The notes: a model not told the origin generated them from the letters alone. 64,000 nucleotides of DNA from Stenotrophomonas sp. BIO128-Bstrain (GCF_030128875.1 NZ_CP124620.1:4076501-4140500), one strand, 5' to 3'; positions 42,196 through 51,383 are shown, counted from the stretch's first letter. Numbers and translations are program-made.

Positions 42196-42720
42196 TCAGG
42201 GCTCAACTGTGCGTTGGTTCGCATTGTTGAGATTCCGCCACGGGGAACCGTTCATCCTCGGCGAAGACGGACGCGGCGCCTGGGTCGGGCGTGCCTGCGG
42301 CGGCGACGGACGCTGCTGTTGCTGCCGTTGCTGCTGCGGCGGCCTACGCGGCCCACCGAGCGAATCCATGTTCCGCCACGGCGAGCCGCCGTTGTTCGGC
42401 CGCGGGCGATCCGGCGGACGGGTCGGGTTGCCGTTGCCGTTGCCATGGCCGGGGCGCGGCGGTGGGCGGTGATTGTGCGGCGGGCGATAGTTCGGATACG
42501 GGCGATACACCGGATAGCCGTAGCCACCGCCATAGCCGTAATACCCGCCACCGTAGTAGCCGCTGCCGTACCCATAGGGGTATCCGGCCGGGTAGCGATA
42601 CTCGACCGACGGTGCGCCGTGGTAGTAGCCGCTGCCGCCGCCACCGCCGACATAGTCGTACGTCGCGCAGCCGGACAGGGCCAACAACAGGCCACCGGCA
42701 AGAACAAGGCGCATTTTCAT
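42196..42720 (-). CDS. Gly/Tyr/Pro-rich lipoprotein of unknown function
   Basis: A 174-residue protein with signal sequence and lipobox LSGC (lipidated Cys18). A Gly/Tyr-rich stretch (about 22-75) of YGYG/GGYY units is followed by a Pro/Arg/His/Asn-rich basic region and two GSPWRN motifs (one mid-protein, one near the C-terminus), with a poly-Gln run between them. The composition suggests an extended, possibly cell-wall- or surface-associated lipoprotein. Start ATG 42720 or ATG 42714. No family recognised. Confidence 0.65.
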   Translation of the reverse strand: MKMRLVLAGGLLLALSGCATYDYVGGGGGSGYYHGAPSVEYRYPAGYPYGYGSGYYGGGYYGYGGGYGYPVYRPYPNYRPPHNHRPPPRPGHGNGNGNPTRPPDRPRPNNGGSPWRNMDSLGGPRRPPQQQRQQQQRPSPPQARPTQAPRPSSPRMNGSPWRNLNNANQRTVEP

Positions 42721-42867
42721 GATGGGTCCCCCCAACGGGCTGTAGGGCCAGCTTCGGCCCAGGGCATTGAATCAGCCCTTAACTCGGCCCGATCCGAATG
42801 AATGGTTGCCATGCTGACACGTTCATCAAGTCGGATGTGGGCAGGGGGCATACGTTAATCTTGCGTC

Positions 42868-43827
42868 ATGAGCGATTCACCCTTGCCCTGTGTTGACGAC
42901 GTGCTGGCGGCGGCGGCGCGCATTGCCGCGCACGCCTGCGTGACCCCGGTGTTGCGCTCGCGCACCCTGGATGCGCTGACCGGCGCCACCGTGGTCTTCA
43001 AGGCCGAACACCTGCAGCGCAGCGGCGCCTTCAAATTCCGCGGTGCCTGCAATGCTGTGTGGGCGCTGACCGAGGCGCAGGCCCGGCGCGGGGTGGTCAC
43101 CCACTCCTCGGGCAACCATGGCGCCGCCCTGGCGCTGGCCGCGCGTACCCGTGGGATTGCCTGTCACGTGGTCGTGCCCGAGGGCGCGGTAGCGGCGAAA
43201 CTGGCCAACATCGGCCGCCACGGGGCCACGTTGTGGCGCTGCGATGCCTCGATCGCCGCGCGCGAAGCCATGTGCGCCCAAGTCCAGGCCGAAACCGGGG
43301 CGACCCTGGTCCATCCCTATACCGACCCGTGCGTCATTGCCGGCCAGGGTACGGCCGCGCTGGAACTGCTGCATGCCAGCGAAGGGCTGGAGATGATGGT
43401 GGTGCCGGTGGGCGGCGGTGGCCTGGCCGCGGGTACGCGGCTGGCACTGCAGGCCGCCGCCCCGCTGGCCGAGCTGGTCCTGGCCGAGCCGCTGGGCGCG
43501 GACGATACCGCGCGCTCGCTGGCCGCTGGCGAGCGCCGCATCGATTTCACCCCCCACACCGTCTGCGATGGCCTGCGCGGGACGCTCGGCGCGCCCAACT
43601 TCGCGCTGCTGCAGGGCGCGGCCCAGGTCATCACCGTCGCCGATGAGGCGACTGTCGCGGCGATGCGGCTGATCTGGCAGGTGCTCAAGCAGGTGGTGGA
43701 ACCATCCTCGGCGATCGCCCTGGCGGCGATCCTCGCCGAACCGGCACGCTTTGCCGGCAAACGGGTGGGCGTGGTGCTTTCCGGGGGCAATGTGGATCTG
43801 GATGCGCTGCCGTGGGGCGCGGTATGA
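42868..43827 (+). CDS. PLP-dependent serine/threonine dehydratase or serine racemase family enzyme
   Basis: A 319-residue fold-type II PLP enzyme. The Schiff-base lysine is Lys56 (SGAFKFRGA), with phosphate and carboxylate binding at SSGNHG and VPVGGGGL. It lacks the C-terminal regulatory domain of biosynthetic IlvA and has the length of catabolic TdcB or serine racemase, so it probably deaminates Ser/Thr to 2-oxo acids or racemises serine. The ydcF-type gene overlaps its stop (ATGA), so they form a transcript pair. Confidence 0.82.
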   Translation: MSDSPLPCVDDVLAAAARIAAHACVTPVLRSRTLDALTGATVVFKAEHLQRSGAFKFRGACNAVWALTEAQARRGVVTHSSGNHGAALALAARTRGIACHVVVPEGAVAAKLANIGRHGATLWRCDASIAAREAMCAQVQAETGATLVHPYTDPCVIAGQGTAALELLHASEGLEMMVVPVGGGGLAAGTRLALQAAAPLAELVLAEPLGADDTARSLAAGERRIDFTPHTVCDGLRGTLGAPNFALLQGAAQVITVADEATVAAMRLIWQVLKQVVEPSSAIALAAILAEPARFAGKRVGVVLSGGNVDLDALPWGAV

Positions 43828-44423
43828 GCCGACGCACCGGGGTGGGCGTGTTCGGGTGGCTGTGGCGGCTGTGCATCGTGCTGGCCGTGTGGCTGCTCGG
43901 GGTCACGGCGTGGATCGTCTGGATCGGCGAGCGCGACCAAGCGCAGAGGGCCGACGCGATCATCGTGCTCGGCGCGGCAGCCTATGACGCCAAGCCTTCG
44001 CCGGTGTTCGAAGAGCGCATCCGCCACGGGCTGGATCTCTACCAGCAGGGCTATGCCCCGCTGCTGATCTTCACCGGTGGCTATGGCGGCACCGGCGCGC
44101 GTTTTTCCGAGTCGCAGGTGGCGCGTCGCTACGCGCTCAAGCAGGGCGTGCCCGATGACGCGATCCTGATCGAGACCGCCTCACGCACCACCCGGCAGAA
44201 CCTGATCGAGGCGCGGCGCTTGATGGAGCAGCGCAAGCTGCACCGCGTGATCATCGTCAGCGACCCGCTGCACATGGCGCGCGCGCTGCGGCTGTGCCGC
44301 GAACTGGGCATCGATGCGCTGGCCTCGTCCACGCCGAGCACGCGCTTCCGCAGCTTCCACACCAGCTGGCGGTTCCTGGCGCAGGAAATCTATTTCTTCC
44401 ACCGCGACCTGTTCCCGTCGTAG
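43824..44423 (+). CDS. YdcF/DUF218 family protein
   Basis: A 199-residue protein with one N-terminal membrane helix (about 14-36) and a DUF218 domain: ADAIIVLGAAAYDAKPSPVFEERI, then ETASRTTRQNLIEA and SDPLHMARA. Related proteins (ElyC, SanA, YdcF) act in envelope or vancomycin-barrier functions, but the reaction is unknown. ATG 43824 overlaps the upstream stop. The TAG stop is provided by the GTAG head of a SMAG element. Confidence 0.82.
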   Translation: MSRRTGVGVFGWLWRLCIVLAVWLLGVTAWIVWIGERDQAQRADAIIVLGAAAYDAKPSPVFEERIRHGLDLYQQGYAPLLIFTGGYGGTGARFSESQVARRYALKQGVPDDAILIETASRTTRQNLIEARRLMEQRKLHRVIIVSDPLHMARALRLCRELGIDALASSTPSTRFRSFHTSWRFLAQEIYFFHRDLFPS

Positions 44424-44486
44424 CGCCGACCGTTGGTCGGCTGGCCCGGGCCGCCGTGCGGCCAGCCGACCAACGGTCGGCTCTAC
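44420..44486. repeat. Convergent SMAG pair overlapping the ydcF-like stop
   Basis: The first element begins GTAG at 44420-44423, whose TAG is the stop codon of the DUF218 gene. The second is inverted (AGCCGACC 44464-44471, GGTCGGCT 44475-44482, CTAC 44483-44486). The two can pair into one long cruciform between convergent genes. Confidence 0.85.
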
Positions 44487-44540
44487 GGGATCACCGTGAT
44501 CACCGCGGCCGGCGCGATCACCTCGATCAGCGCGATCGGC

Positions 44541-45425
44541 TCAGGGCGTTCTGCGGCGGATCGGAATCGCCGACACCGGCACCGTGGCGACATCGTGACC
44601 GCGCTCGCGGATCGGCGCGCCACCTTCTGGTGCCCAGGCGTGTGCGTAGATCACTTCCCAGCTGCTGGGCAGCTTGCCGTCGTCGCGCCGCAGCGGCTCG
44701 TAGGCGTCACGCGCGGCATCGAAACGCCCGCGCCCGGTCAGTGTGTGGCGGCGGTCCTGGCGCGCGTTGGTGGCGCCGATCGCCTGCAGCTCGCGCATCA
44801 GCGCGGTCAGGTCGTCGTAGGTCAGGGTGAACAGGTCGCGGTCCAGCACCGGATCGCGGAAGCCGGACATCATCAGCGCATCGCCGAACTGCGCGATCGG
44901 GGCGAAACGACTGACATGCGGCACCTCGTCGGCGGCGGCGAACGCATCGCGCAGTTCGATCAGCGTCTCCGGCCCGAACGTGGAGACCAGCAGCAGGCCG
45001 CCCGGCTTGAGCGCACGGCGGAACCCGGCGAACACTGCCGGTAGATCCTCCACCCACTGCAGGCACAGGTTGCTGAAGATCACATCCACGCTCTGGTCCA
45101 GCACCGGCAACGCCTGCGCATCGCCGCACACGCGCGAGAACGGCTTCCACCAGCCCGCCTGCTTCTTCGCTTCGCGCAGCATCGGCTGGGCCAGATCCAG
45201 CGCGATCACCTGCGCCTTCGGCCAGCGCTTCTTCATCAGCGCGCTGGCGTGGCCGGTGCCGCTGCCGACATCGAGCACCACCTGCGGTTGGCGGCTTTCC
45301 AGGTAGTCCAGCGATTCAAGCAGGCGCTTCTCCACCTCGCGCTGCAGCGCGGCGGCGGCGTCGTAACTGCTGGCGGCGCGCGAGAAGGCGCGGCGGACGT
45401 GATGCGGATCGAAGCTGGACGTCAT
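44541..45425 (-). CDS. bioC: Malonyl-ACP O-methyltransferase BioC
   Basis: A 294-residue SAM-dependent methyltransferase. The SAM motif is VLDVGSGTGHAS near residue 50, followed by GDAQALPV, FSNLCLQWVEDL and LKPGGLLLVSTFGPETL, a BioC hallmark. It methylates malonyl-ACP so that fatty acid synthesis can make pimeloyl-ACP methyl ester for biotin. It is the distal gene of the bio operon, 37 bases after the SDR gene. Confidence 0.93.
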   Translation of the reverse strand: MTSSFDPHHVRRAFSRAASSYDAAAALQREVEKRLLESLDYLESRQPQVVLDVGSGTGHASALMKKRWPKAQVIALDLAQPMLREAKKQAGWWKPFSRVCGDAQALPVLDQSVDVIFSNLCLQWVEDLPAVFAGFRRALKPGGLLLVSTFGPETLIELRDAFAAADEVPHVSRFAPIAQFGDALMMSGFRDPVLDRDLFTLTYDDLTALMRELQAIGATNARQDRRHTLTGRGRFDAARDAYEPLRRDDGKLPSSWEVIYAHAWAPEGGAPIRERGHDVATVPVSAIPIRRRTP

Positions 45426-45462
45426 GGGGTACTCACGGCTCAAAACAGTGGTGCGGGTGGAA

Positions 45463-46245
45463 TCAGAAGGTGCCCGGGTAGGCGCCGCCATCGATCAGCA
45501 GGTTCTGCCCGGTGATGTAGCCGGCCTGCGCGCTGCACAGGAACGCGCAGGCGGCGCCGAACTCGTCAGCGGTGCCGAAACGGCCCGCGGGAATGTGGGT
45601 GCGTTTGCGTTCGGCCAGCTGGCCGGCGTCGATGCCCTGCTGCTGCGCCAGGTAGGCGAAGTTGCCGCGCAGGCGGTCGGTATCGAACTGGCCCGGCAGC
45701 AGATTGTTGAGGGTGACATTGTGCGCGACGGTTTTGCGGGCCAGTCCGGCCACGAACCCGGTCAGTCCTGCGCGTGCGCCGTTGGAGAGCCCGAGGATGT
45801 CGATCGGGGCCTTCACCGACGAGGAGGTGATGTTGACCACGCGGCCGAAGCCGCGCTCGATCATGCCGTCCACGGTGGCGCGGATCAGCTCGATCGGGGC
45901 CAGCATGTTGGCATCCAGCGCGGCGATCCAGTCTTCGCGGCTGAACTGGCGGAAATCGCCCGCCGGCGGGCCACCCGCGTTGTTGACCAGGATGTCGACC
46001 TGCGGACAGGCGGCCAACGCAGCGTCGCGGCCTTGGGTGGTGGCGATGTCGGCGACGACCCCGATCACCCGGCGCGCACCCGGCAGGGCCTGCAGCTCGA
46101 GCACGGCGCGGTCCAGGGCCGCTTCACCGCGCGCGGCGATGACCACGTTGACGCCTTCGCGTGCCAGTGCGCGCGCGCAGCCCAGCCCGAGGCCTTTGCT
46201 GGCGGCGCAGACCAGGGCCCAGCGGCCGGCGATTCCAAGATCCAT
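45463..46245 (-). CDS. Atypical short-chain dehydrogenase/reductase inside the bio operon
   Basis: A 260-residue SDR with the cofactor motif AASKGLGLG near residues 14-22, NNAGG at 88-92, and C-terminal GQNLLIDGGAYPGTF. The active-site region reads ITSSSVKAPIDILGLSNGARAGL. Aligned on Ser141, the catalytic Tyr and Lys are replaced by Ser154 and Arg158. A subgroup annotated as 3-oxoacyl-ACP reductase-like shares this feature. It sits between bioH and bioC with short spacers, so a role connected to biotin or pimeloyl synthesis is possible but unproven. Confidence 0.82.
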   Translation of the reverse strand: MDLGIAGRWALVCAASKGLGLGCARALAREGVNVVIAARGEAALDRAVLELQALPGARRVIGVVADIATTQGRDAALAACPQVDILVNNAGGPPAGDFRQFSREDWIAALDANMLAPIELIRATVDGMIERGFGRVVNITSSSVKAPIDILGLSNGARAGLTGFVAGLARKTVAHNVTLNNLLPGQFDTDRLRGNFAYLAQQQGIDAGQLAERKRTHIPAGRFGTADEFGAACAFLCSAQAGYITGQNLLIDGGAYPGTF

Positions 46246-46304
46246 GGGTCAGTCCTGTGGGGAAAGGCAGGCGTACATGATCGGCGATGCGTGGCCGGAA
46301 CAGG

Positions 46305-47066
46305 TCAAGACAGTGCGGCAACGAAGTGTTGCAGCTGCGTGGCGACCTCGTCGGTATGGCCCAGGAACGGCGCGTGCCCGCCCTGGGCGACCACGTGGGC
46401 CTGCGCGCCCGGCACCCGTGCCGCGGCGGCCTGCATGGCCCGCGCCGAGACCAGGCGGTCGCGCTGGCCGGCCAGCCACAGGCTCGGTTTGCCCAAGGTG
46501 GCCAGGGCGCCGCGTAGGTCGGTGTTCTCCAGCAGGCGCAGGCCTTCCTGCAATGCGCGCGGGGCCGGTTCACCGCGGGCGACCAGCATTTCGCGCAGCG
46601 TGCGCAGTTCCTGCCGCGCGTGCTCCGAGCCCATCGCATCCAGCGCCAGGAAGCGCTCCAGCGTGCCGCGGTAGTCCTGCGCGAGATCCTGGCCGAACTG
46701 CTCGAACACCGCCGGCTCCACCGCGTGCGGCCAGTCATCGCCGCGCACGAAACGCGGCGTGGCCGCGATCATCGCCAGGCCGCGTACCTGCGGCAGCGTC
46801 GCGGCGGCATGCAGGGCGAACAGGCCACCGAGCGACCAGCCGCACCAGACCGCCGGTGGCGTGGCGGCGGCGATGGCATTGACCACGTAGGGCAGGCGCA
46901 GCGGCGTGGTGTCGTCACGGCTGGCGCCGTGGCCGGGCAGATCCACCAGGTGCAGCTGGACGTGCGCGGACAGGCGCTCCACCAGCGGCGCGAACACACC
47001 GCCATGCAGGGCCCAGCCGTGGATGAGGACCAGTGCCGGGCCCTGGCCGATGACCTCGATATGCAT
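46305..47066 (-). CDS. bioH: Pimeloyl-ACP methyl ester carboxylesterase BioH
   Basis: A 253-residue alpha/beta hydrolase with oxyanion segment LIHGWALHGG, nucleophile GWSLGG (Ser78), Asp in GQRDRLVSA and His in QGGHAPF. It hydrolyses pimeloyl-ACP methyl ester to free pimeloyl-ACP for BioF. ATG 47066 is preferred. An in-frame TTG two codons upstream is an alternative. The bioF stop is 16 bases upstream. Confidence 0.93.
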   Translation of the reverse strand: MHIEVIGQGPALVLIHGWALHGGVFAPLVERLSAHVQLHLVDLPGHGASRDDTTPLRLPYVVNAIAAATPPAVWCGWSLGGLFALHAAATLPQVRGLAMIAATPRFVRGDDWPHAVEPAVFEQFGQDLAQDYRGTLERFLALDAMGSEHARQELRTLREMLVARGEPAPRALQEGLRLLENTDLRGALATLGKPSLWLAGQRDRLVSARAMQAAAARVPGAQAHVVAQGGHAPFLGHTDEVATQLQHFVAALS

Positions 47067-47082
47067 GCTCAACGCTGCGGCA

Positions 47083-48294
47083 TCACGCGGTCAGGGCATT
47101 CAGTGCGTGCTGCTGGACCGCAGTGTCGCGTGCATGGGCGATCGCATCGACCAGCGCGTGGACCTGTGCCGGCGCATGCAGCGCGGACAAGGTCACGCGC
47201 AGGCGCGCCTTGCCCTCGGGGACGGTCGGCGGGCGGATCGCGCTGACCAGGAAACCGGCTGCTTCCAGCGCGGCCGACATCGCCATCACGGTGGACTCGG
47301 CGCCGCACAGCAGGGGTTGAATCGGGGTATCGGATGGCATCAGTTCCAGACCGTGCTGGCGGGCGCCGGTGCGGAAAAGGCCGATCAGTTCGGCGAGCTT
47401 CTCGCGGCGCCAGTCATCGCGGCGCGCCAGCTTCACCGCGGCCAATGCGGCGGCGGCCTGGGCCGGCGGCACGGCGGTGGTGTAGATGTAGGGGCGTGCC
47501 GTTTCGGCCAGGTGCTGGATCATCGCCTCATCGCCGAGCACGACCGCACCACTGCCGCCCAGTGCCTTGCCGAGTGTCGCCAGCTGCAGCGGCACATCGT
47601 TGACGCCCAGGCCGGCCTCGGCCACGCAGCCGCGGCCGTGTTCACCGACCACGCCGATGCCATGCGCGTCATCGACGTACAGCAGCGCTTCCTGCATGCG
47701 CGCCACCAGCGACAACGACCGCAGCGGCGCCATGTCGCCGTCCATGCTGAAGACGCCGTCGGTGGCCAGCATCGCCGCGCCGCTCGGCGCGTGCTTGAGC
47801 TGGCGCAGTGCGCCTTCGGTATCCAGATGCGGGTAGCGGCGCAGGCGGCAACCGGCCAGGCGCGAGGCATCAAGCAGACTGGCGTGGTTGAGCCGGTCCT
47901 GCACGCAGACATCGTCCTCCTCGCTGAGCAGTGCCTGTTGCACGGCGAGATTGGCGGCGAAGCCACTGCCGAACAGCAGGGCCCGCGGATAGCCGAGCCA
48001 GTCGGCCATCTCCCGTTCGAGCGCGTCATGCAGCGCGTGGTGGCCGCAGATCAGGTGCGAGGCGGTCGCGCCGGCGCCTTCGCGCGCGGCGGCATCCTGC
48101 AGTGCGCTGACCACGCCGAACTGCTGGGACAGACCCAGGTAGTCATTGCTGCAGAAGTTGGTCAGGCAGTGGCCATCCACTTCCAGCTGCACGCCATCGC
48201 GCCGGCTCACCACGCGGCGCACCCGCAGGCGCCCCAGCGCGTCGCGGAGCTTGCGCTGGGCCTGGATGCGGTCGTGCAGGTCAGGACGGGCCAT
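47083..48294 (-). CDS. bioF: 8-amino-7-oxononanoate synthase BioF
   Basis: A 403-residue PLP enzyme that joins pimeloyl-ACP and alanine with loss of CO2. Landmarks are FCSNDYLGL near residue 48, LFGSGFAAN near 105, [15 protein letters not shown] near 205 and the Schiff-base lysine in [12 protein letters not shown] near 240. ATG 48294 begins the conserved N-terminus. It lies 62 bases after bioB in the same direction. Confidence 0.95.
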   Translation of the reverse strand: MARPDLHDRIQAQRKLRDALGRLRVRRVVSRRDGVQLEVDGHCLTNFCSNDYLGLSQQFGVVSALQDAAAREGAGATASHLICGHHALHDALEREMADWLGYPRALLFGSGFAANLAVQQALLSEEDDVCVQDRLNHASLLDASRLAGCRLRRYPHLDTEGALRQLKHAPSGAAMLATDGVFSMDGDMAPLRSLSLVARMQEALLYVDDAHGIGVVGEHGRGCVAEAGLGVNDVPLQLATLGKALGGSGAVVLGDEAMIQHLAETARPYIYTTAVPPAQAAAALAAVKLARRDDWRREKLAELIGLFRTGARQHGLELMPSDTPIQPLLCGAESTVMAMSAALEAAGFLVSAIRPPTVPEGKARLRVTLSALHAPAQVHALVDAIAHARDTAVQQHALNALTA

Positions 48295-48356
48295 GGTCGT
48301 CAGGGGGTCCGGGTGGGCCGTTAGCGTACCCGGTTGCCGGGCCCGCTGCTCGGGGC

Positions 48357-49391
48357 TCAGGCCGCCTGCCCGCAGCTGCCGCCGGCGGTGATGTCGGCAT
48401 GGACCGTACCCGGGTGGTCGTGCCCGGTGGCATCCACCGTGACCGCCATCGGGCGCAGCCCCAGCCGTTCGAACAGGGACAGGTCGCGTTCGGTGTCCGG
48501 GTTGCCGGTGGTCAGCAGCTTTTCGCCATGGAAGATGGAGTTGGCTCCGGCCAGGAAGCACAGCGCCTGCAGCTCATCGCTCATCGCCTCGCGCCCGGCC
48601 GAGAGCCGCACCATCGAGCGAGGCATGATGATGCGCGCCACTGCGATCATCCGCACGAACTCGAACGGGTCCAGCGCGGCAGTGCCGTGCAGCGGGGTAC
48701 CGGCCACCTGCACCAGGCGGTTGATCGGCACCGAATCCGGGTGGGCGGGCAGGGTGGCCAGCGCCAGCAGCAGGCCGGCGCGATGCTCGCGCGTCTCGCC
48801 CATGCCGACGATGCCGCCGCAGCAGGTCTTCAGCCCGGCATCGCGGACATGCGCCAGCGTGTCCAGACGGTCCTGGTACTGGCGCGTGTGGATGATCGAA
48901 TCGTAATAATCCGGCGCGGTGTCCAGGTTGTGGTTGTAGTAATCCAGCCCGGCCTCACGCAGCGCGGTGGCCTGCTCGCCGCTGAGCATGCCCAGCGTGG
49001 CGCAGGTCTCCAGGCCGAGCGCCTTCACCTCGCGGATCATCGCCGCCACCTTGGGGATGTCGCGGTCCTTGGGCGAGCGCCACGCCGCGCCCATGCAGAA
49101 CCGCGAAGCGCCGGCCGCCTTGGCCTGGCGCGCCTTGGCGACCACCTCGTCGGTGGCCATCAGCTTCTGTGCGTCCACGCCGGTGCTGTAGCGCTGCGCC
49201 TGCGGGCAGTACGCGCAGTCTTCCGGGCAGCCGCCGGTCTTGACCGAGAGCAGGGTCGAGATCTGGACGTCCGCCGGGTCGAACTGCTCGCGGTGCACGC
49301 TGGCCGCGCGATGCAGCAGGACCGGGAAGGGCAGCGCGAACAGGGCCAGTACCTCTTCGCGGTGCCAGTCGTGGCGGATGACAGAAGCCAT
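48357..49391 (-). CDS. bioB: Biotin synthase BioB
   Basis: A 344-residue radical SAM enzyme that inserts sulfur into dethiobiotin. The radical SAM cysteines are Cys55, Cys59 and Cys62 ([12 protein letters not shown]), and the [2Fe-2S] ligands follow in ETCATLGML and [12 protein letters not shown]. It is the first gene of the bio operon. A BirA-type operator with a TTGACA hexamer lies 60-93 bases upstream. No bioA or bioD is present in this window. Confidence 0.96.
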   Translation of the reverse strand: MASVIRHDWHREEVLALFALPFPVLLHRAASVHREQFDPADVQISTLLSVKTGGCPEDCAYCPQAQRYSTGVDAQKLMATDEVVAKARQAKAAGASRFCMGAAWRSPKDRDIPKVAAMIREVKALGLETCATLGMLSGEQATALREAGLDYYNHNLDTAPDYYDSIIHTRQYQDRLDTLAHVRDAGLKTCCGGIVGMGETREHRAGLLLALATLPAHPDSVPINRLVQVAGTPLHGTAALDPFEFVRMIAVARIIMPRSMVRLSAGREAMSDELQALCFLAGANSIFHGEKLLTTGNPDTERDLSLFERLGLRPMAVTVDATGHDHPGTVHADITAGGSCGQAA

Positions 49392-49450
49392 GGGAGTGTC
49401 CTGACAGATAGTGGAACGAAAGGGCGGCAGTCTGGTGAGGCTGTCACCAT

Positions 49451-49484
49451 CTGTCAACCATATGATCTTATCTAAAGTTTACGG
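49451..49484. promoter_or_regulatory. BirA-type biotin operator with overlapping -35
   Basis: CTGTCAACC (49451-49459) and AGTTTACGG (49476-49484) are separated by 16 bases. They match the proteobacterial BirA half-sites TTGTAAACC and GGTTTACAA at the core GTnAAC/GTTTAC with the E. coli-like spacing. TGTCAA at 49452-49457 is a perfect TTGACA on the minus strand, a likely -35 of bioB. The start proposed for comF (49462) lies within it. Confidence 0.65.
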
Positions 49485-50175
49485 TGCGCTGGGCTGGCTG
49501 GGCTGGCAGATCCTGCCGTTGCGCTGCCTGGTCTGCGATTGTCCCGGCGAGGACGGCATGGACCTGTGCCGCGCCTGCCATCGGGCGCTGCCGTGGAACG
49601 ACCGTGCCTGCCGGCGTTGCGCCCTGCCGCTGGCGGTGGACGACCCCGGGGACGCCGACGGCGATCACTGCGAGCGATGTGTGGACGACTGTCCCCGCCA
49701 GGCGGCGGCCAGTGCCGCGTTCCTGTACGCGCCGCCGATCGACAGGCTGCTCATCCGGTTCAAATTCCACCAGGATCTGGCCGCGGGACGGTTGCTCTCG
49801 CAGCTCATGCTGCAGCGCGTGCCGTCGTTTCTGGCCGGGCCGCTGCAACCGATGCCACTGCACCGCCGCCGCTTGCGCCAGCGGGGTTACAACCAGGCGC
49901 TGGAACTGAGCAAGCCACTGGCACGCGGGCTGTGCTGCCCGCTCTGGAACGGGCTGCAGCGCACCCGCCAGACCGCCGCGCAATCGACGCTGGATGCGGA
50001 CGCCCGGCGCAGCAACCTGCGCGATGCGTTCGCCGTGCGTGGGCATCCGCCCGCCGGGCTGACCATCGTCGATGATGTGATGACCACCGGGGCGACCACC
50101 GATGCCGCGTTGCGCGCGCTGCAGTATGCCGGCGCCGGGCCGATGCAGGTCTGGGTCTGTGCGCGGGTGCCGTGA
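49462..50175 (+). CDS. comF: ComF family protein
   Basis: A 237-residue protein with an N-terminal zinc-binding part carrying four CxxC pairs (Cys22/25, 36/39, 50/53, 70/73) and a C-terminal phosphoribosyltransferase-like domain with the PRPP-type loop [12 protein letters not shown]. ComF is required for DNA uptake in competent bacteria and related proteins act in DNA metabolism. The start is uncertain: ATG 49462 has no clear ribosome binding site and lies inside the bio operator. GTG 49411 is an alternative. Confidence 0.85.
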   Translation: MILSKVYGALGWLGWQILPLRCLVCDCPGEDGMDLCRACHRALPWNDRACRRCALPLAVDDPGDADGDHCERCVDDCPRQAAASAAFLYAPPIDRLLIRFKFHQDLAAGRLLSQLMLQRVPSFLAGPLQPMPLHRRRLRQRGYNQALELSKPLARGLCCPLWNGLQRTRQTAAQSTLDADARRSNLRDAFAVRGHPPAGLTIVDDVMTTGATTDAALRALQYAGAGPMQVWVCARVP

Positions 50176-50246
50176 CCCCCGTTGCCGCGCCCTGCACGGC
50201 GCGGGGTCGTACCATCGGCCCGTCATCATCCCCGCAAGGACGTCAC

Positions 50247-50807
50247 ATGAACCTGCCGCCGGATTCGCGCACTTCACCCCTTCTCACTGTCATCGGCCGC
50301 AGCTGGTGGGTGCTGATGCTGTACGGCGTGGTTGCCGTGGTCTTCGGGCTGATCGCGATCACGCGGCCCCTGTCGGCCGCCACCGCGCTGGCCTGGGCGA
50401 TTGGCGTGATGGCCCTCGTGGAAGGCCTGATCAGCCTGTTCGCGCTGTTCGGCCGCAGTGGCGTGCCGCGCGGCTGGCTGCTGGTCTATGCGCTGGCCTC
50501 GCTGGTGTTCGGCGTGCTGGCCGTGCTCAACCCACTGGCCACGGCCAGCGTGCTGATCCTGCTGCTGGCGGCCTGGCTGATCGTCGCCGGCCTCTACCGC
50601 ATCGTGTTCGCGGTCCGGGTGCGCAAGGAAATCCAGGGCGAGTGGCTGCTGATCGTCAGCGGCGTGCTGGCCATCGTGCTCGGTGCGGTGATGGTGGCCA
50701 ACCCGATGGCGGGGATTGCCGTCACCACGCTGTGGATAGGGATCGGCAGCCTGCTCTATGGCGTACTGCAGATCGTGGTGGCCTGGCGCATCCGCCGCCT
50801 GCGCTGA
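50247..50807 (+). CDS. HdeD/DUF308 family membrane protein
   Basis: A 186-residue protein with six hydrophobic helices and the repeated pattern WWVLMLYGVVAVVFGLIAI / LLIVSGVLAIVLGAVMV typical of HdeD-like DUF308 proteins. HdeD is linked to acid resistance in enterobacteria; the role here is inferred only from family. ATG 50247 is preceded by AAGGA. A lipoprotein gene follows 47 bases later. Confidence 0.85.
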   Translation: MNLPPDSRTSPLLTVIGRSWWVLMLYGVVAVVFGLIAITRPLSAATALAWAIGVMALVEGLISLFALFGRSGVPRGWLLVYALASLVFGVLAVLNPLATASVLILLLAAWLIVAGLYRIVFAVRVRKEIQGEWLLIVSGVLAIVLGAVMVANPMAGIAVTTLWIGIGSLLYGVLQIVVAWRIRRLR

Positions 50808-50854
50808 GCACGCGCAGCGGCGATACTCGTGCCCCCACACAAGGAGAAACCCGC

Positions 50855-51355
50855 ATGCGCAGCTGTCTGCTGATCGCCACCATGATGCTGGGTGCCGGAC
50901 TGAGCGCCTGCACCCAGGCACCTCCTGCGCCGGCGGCGAACGAGACACCGGCGGGCGTCGCACCGCTGGCGAACGCACGCATCCAGATGCGTGAGGTGGC
51001 CGAGGATGCCCGCCACCCCGGCGTCACCACGCTCAAGGACCGCGACGGCAACGTGCTGCCCCTGATCGAGCCGGCCTTCATCACCACGGCCGACATCGCC
51101 TCGGTGGCCGTGGGCAGCGACGGGACCACCGGACACGGGACGCTGATCCTGCGCTTCACGGATGCCGCGGCGCCGCGCATCCTCGCCGCGACGGAAGCGC
51201 GCGTCGCCAAGCGTGTGGCGTTTACCGTTGGCGATCAGGTCCTCAATGTCGCCGTCATCGCCGGCCCCTTCGCGCAGTCCATGCAGGTGAGCGGACTGGA
51301 CAGCAACGAGGAAGCCCACCGGCTGTATACCGAGATCACCGGCAAGGCGCCCTGA
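50855..51355 (+). CDS. Lipoprotein resembling the SecD P1 head domain
   Basis: A 166-residue protein with lipobox LSAC (lipidated Cys19). The body resembles the periplasmic head of SecD: EPAFITTADIASVAVG, LILRFTDAAAPRILAATEARVAKRVAF and VLNVAVIAGPFAQSMQVSG are the family's segments in order. It has no translocase membrane part. A strong AAGGAG precedes ATG 50855. Its function is unknown. It may bind an envelope partner. Confidence 0.72.
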   Translation: MRSCLLIATMMLGAGLSACTQAPPAPAANETPAGVAPLANARIQMREVAEDARHPGVTTLKDRDGNVLPLIEPAFITTADIASVAVGSDGTTGHGTLILRFTDAAAPRILAATEARVAKRVAFTVGDQVLNVAVIAGPFAQSMQVSGLDSNEEAHRLYTEITGKAP

Positions 51356-51383
51356 GCCCCTCGCGATCCGCGGAGGCGCTCAG
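51352..51383. terminator. Palindrome spanning two convergent stop codons
   Basis: CTGAGC (51352-51357) and GCTCAG (51378-51383) are inverted copies with further partial pairing inside. They cover the stops of the SecD-head lipoprotein and the MFS permease gene. No T tract. Confidence 0.4.
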
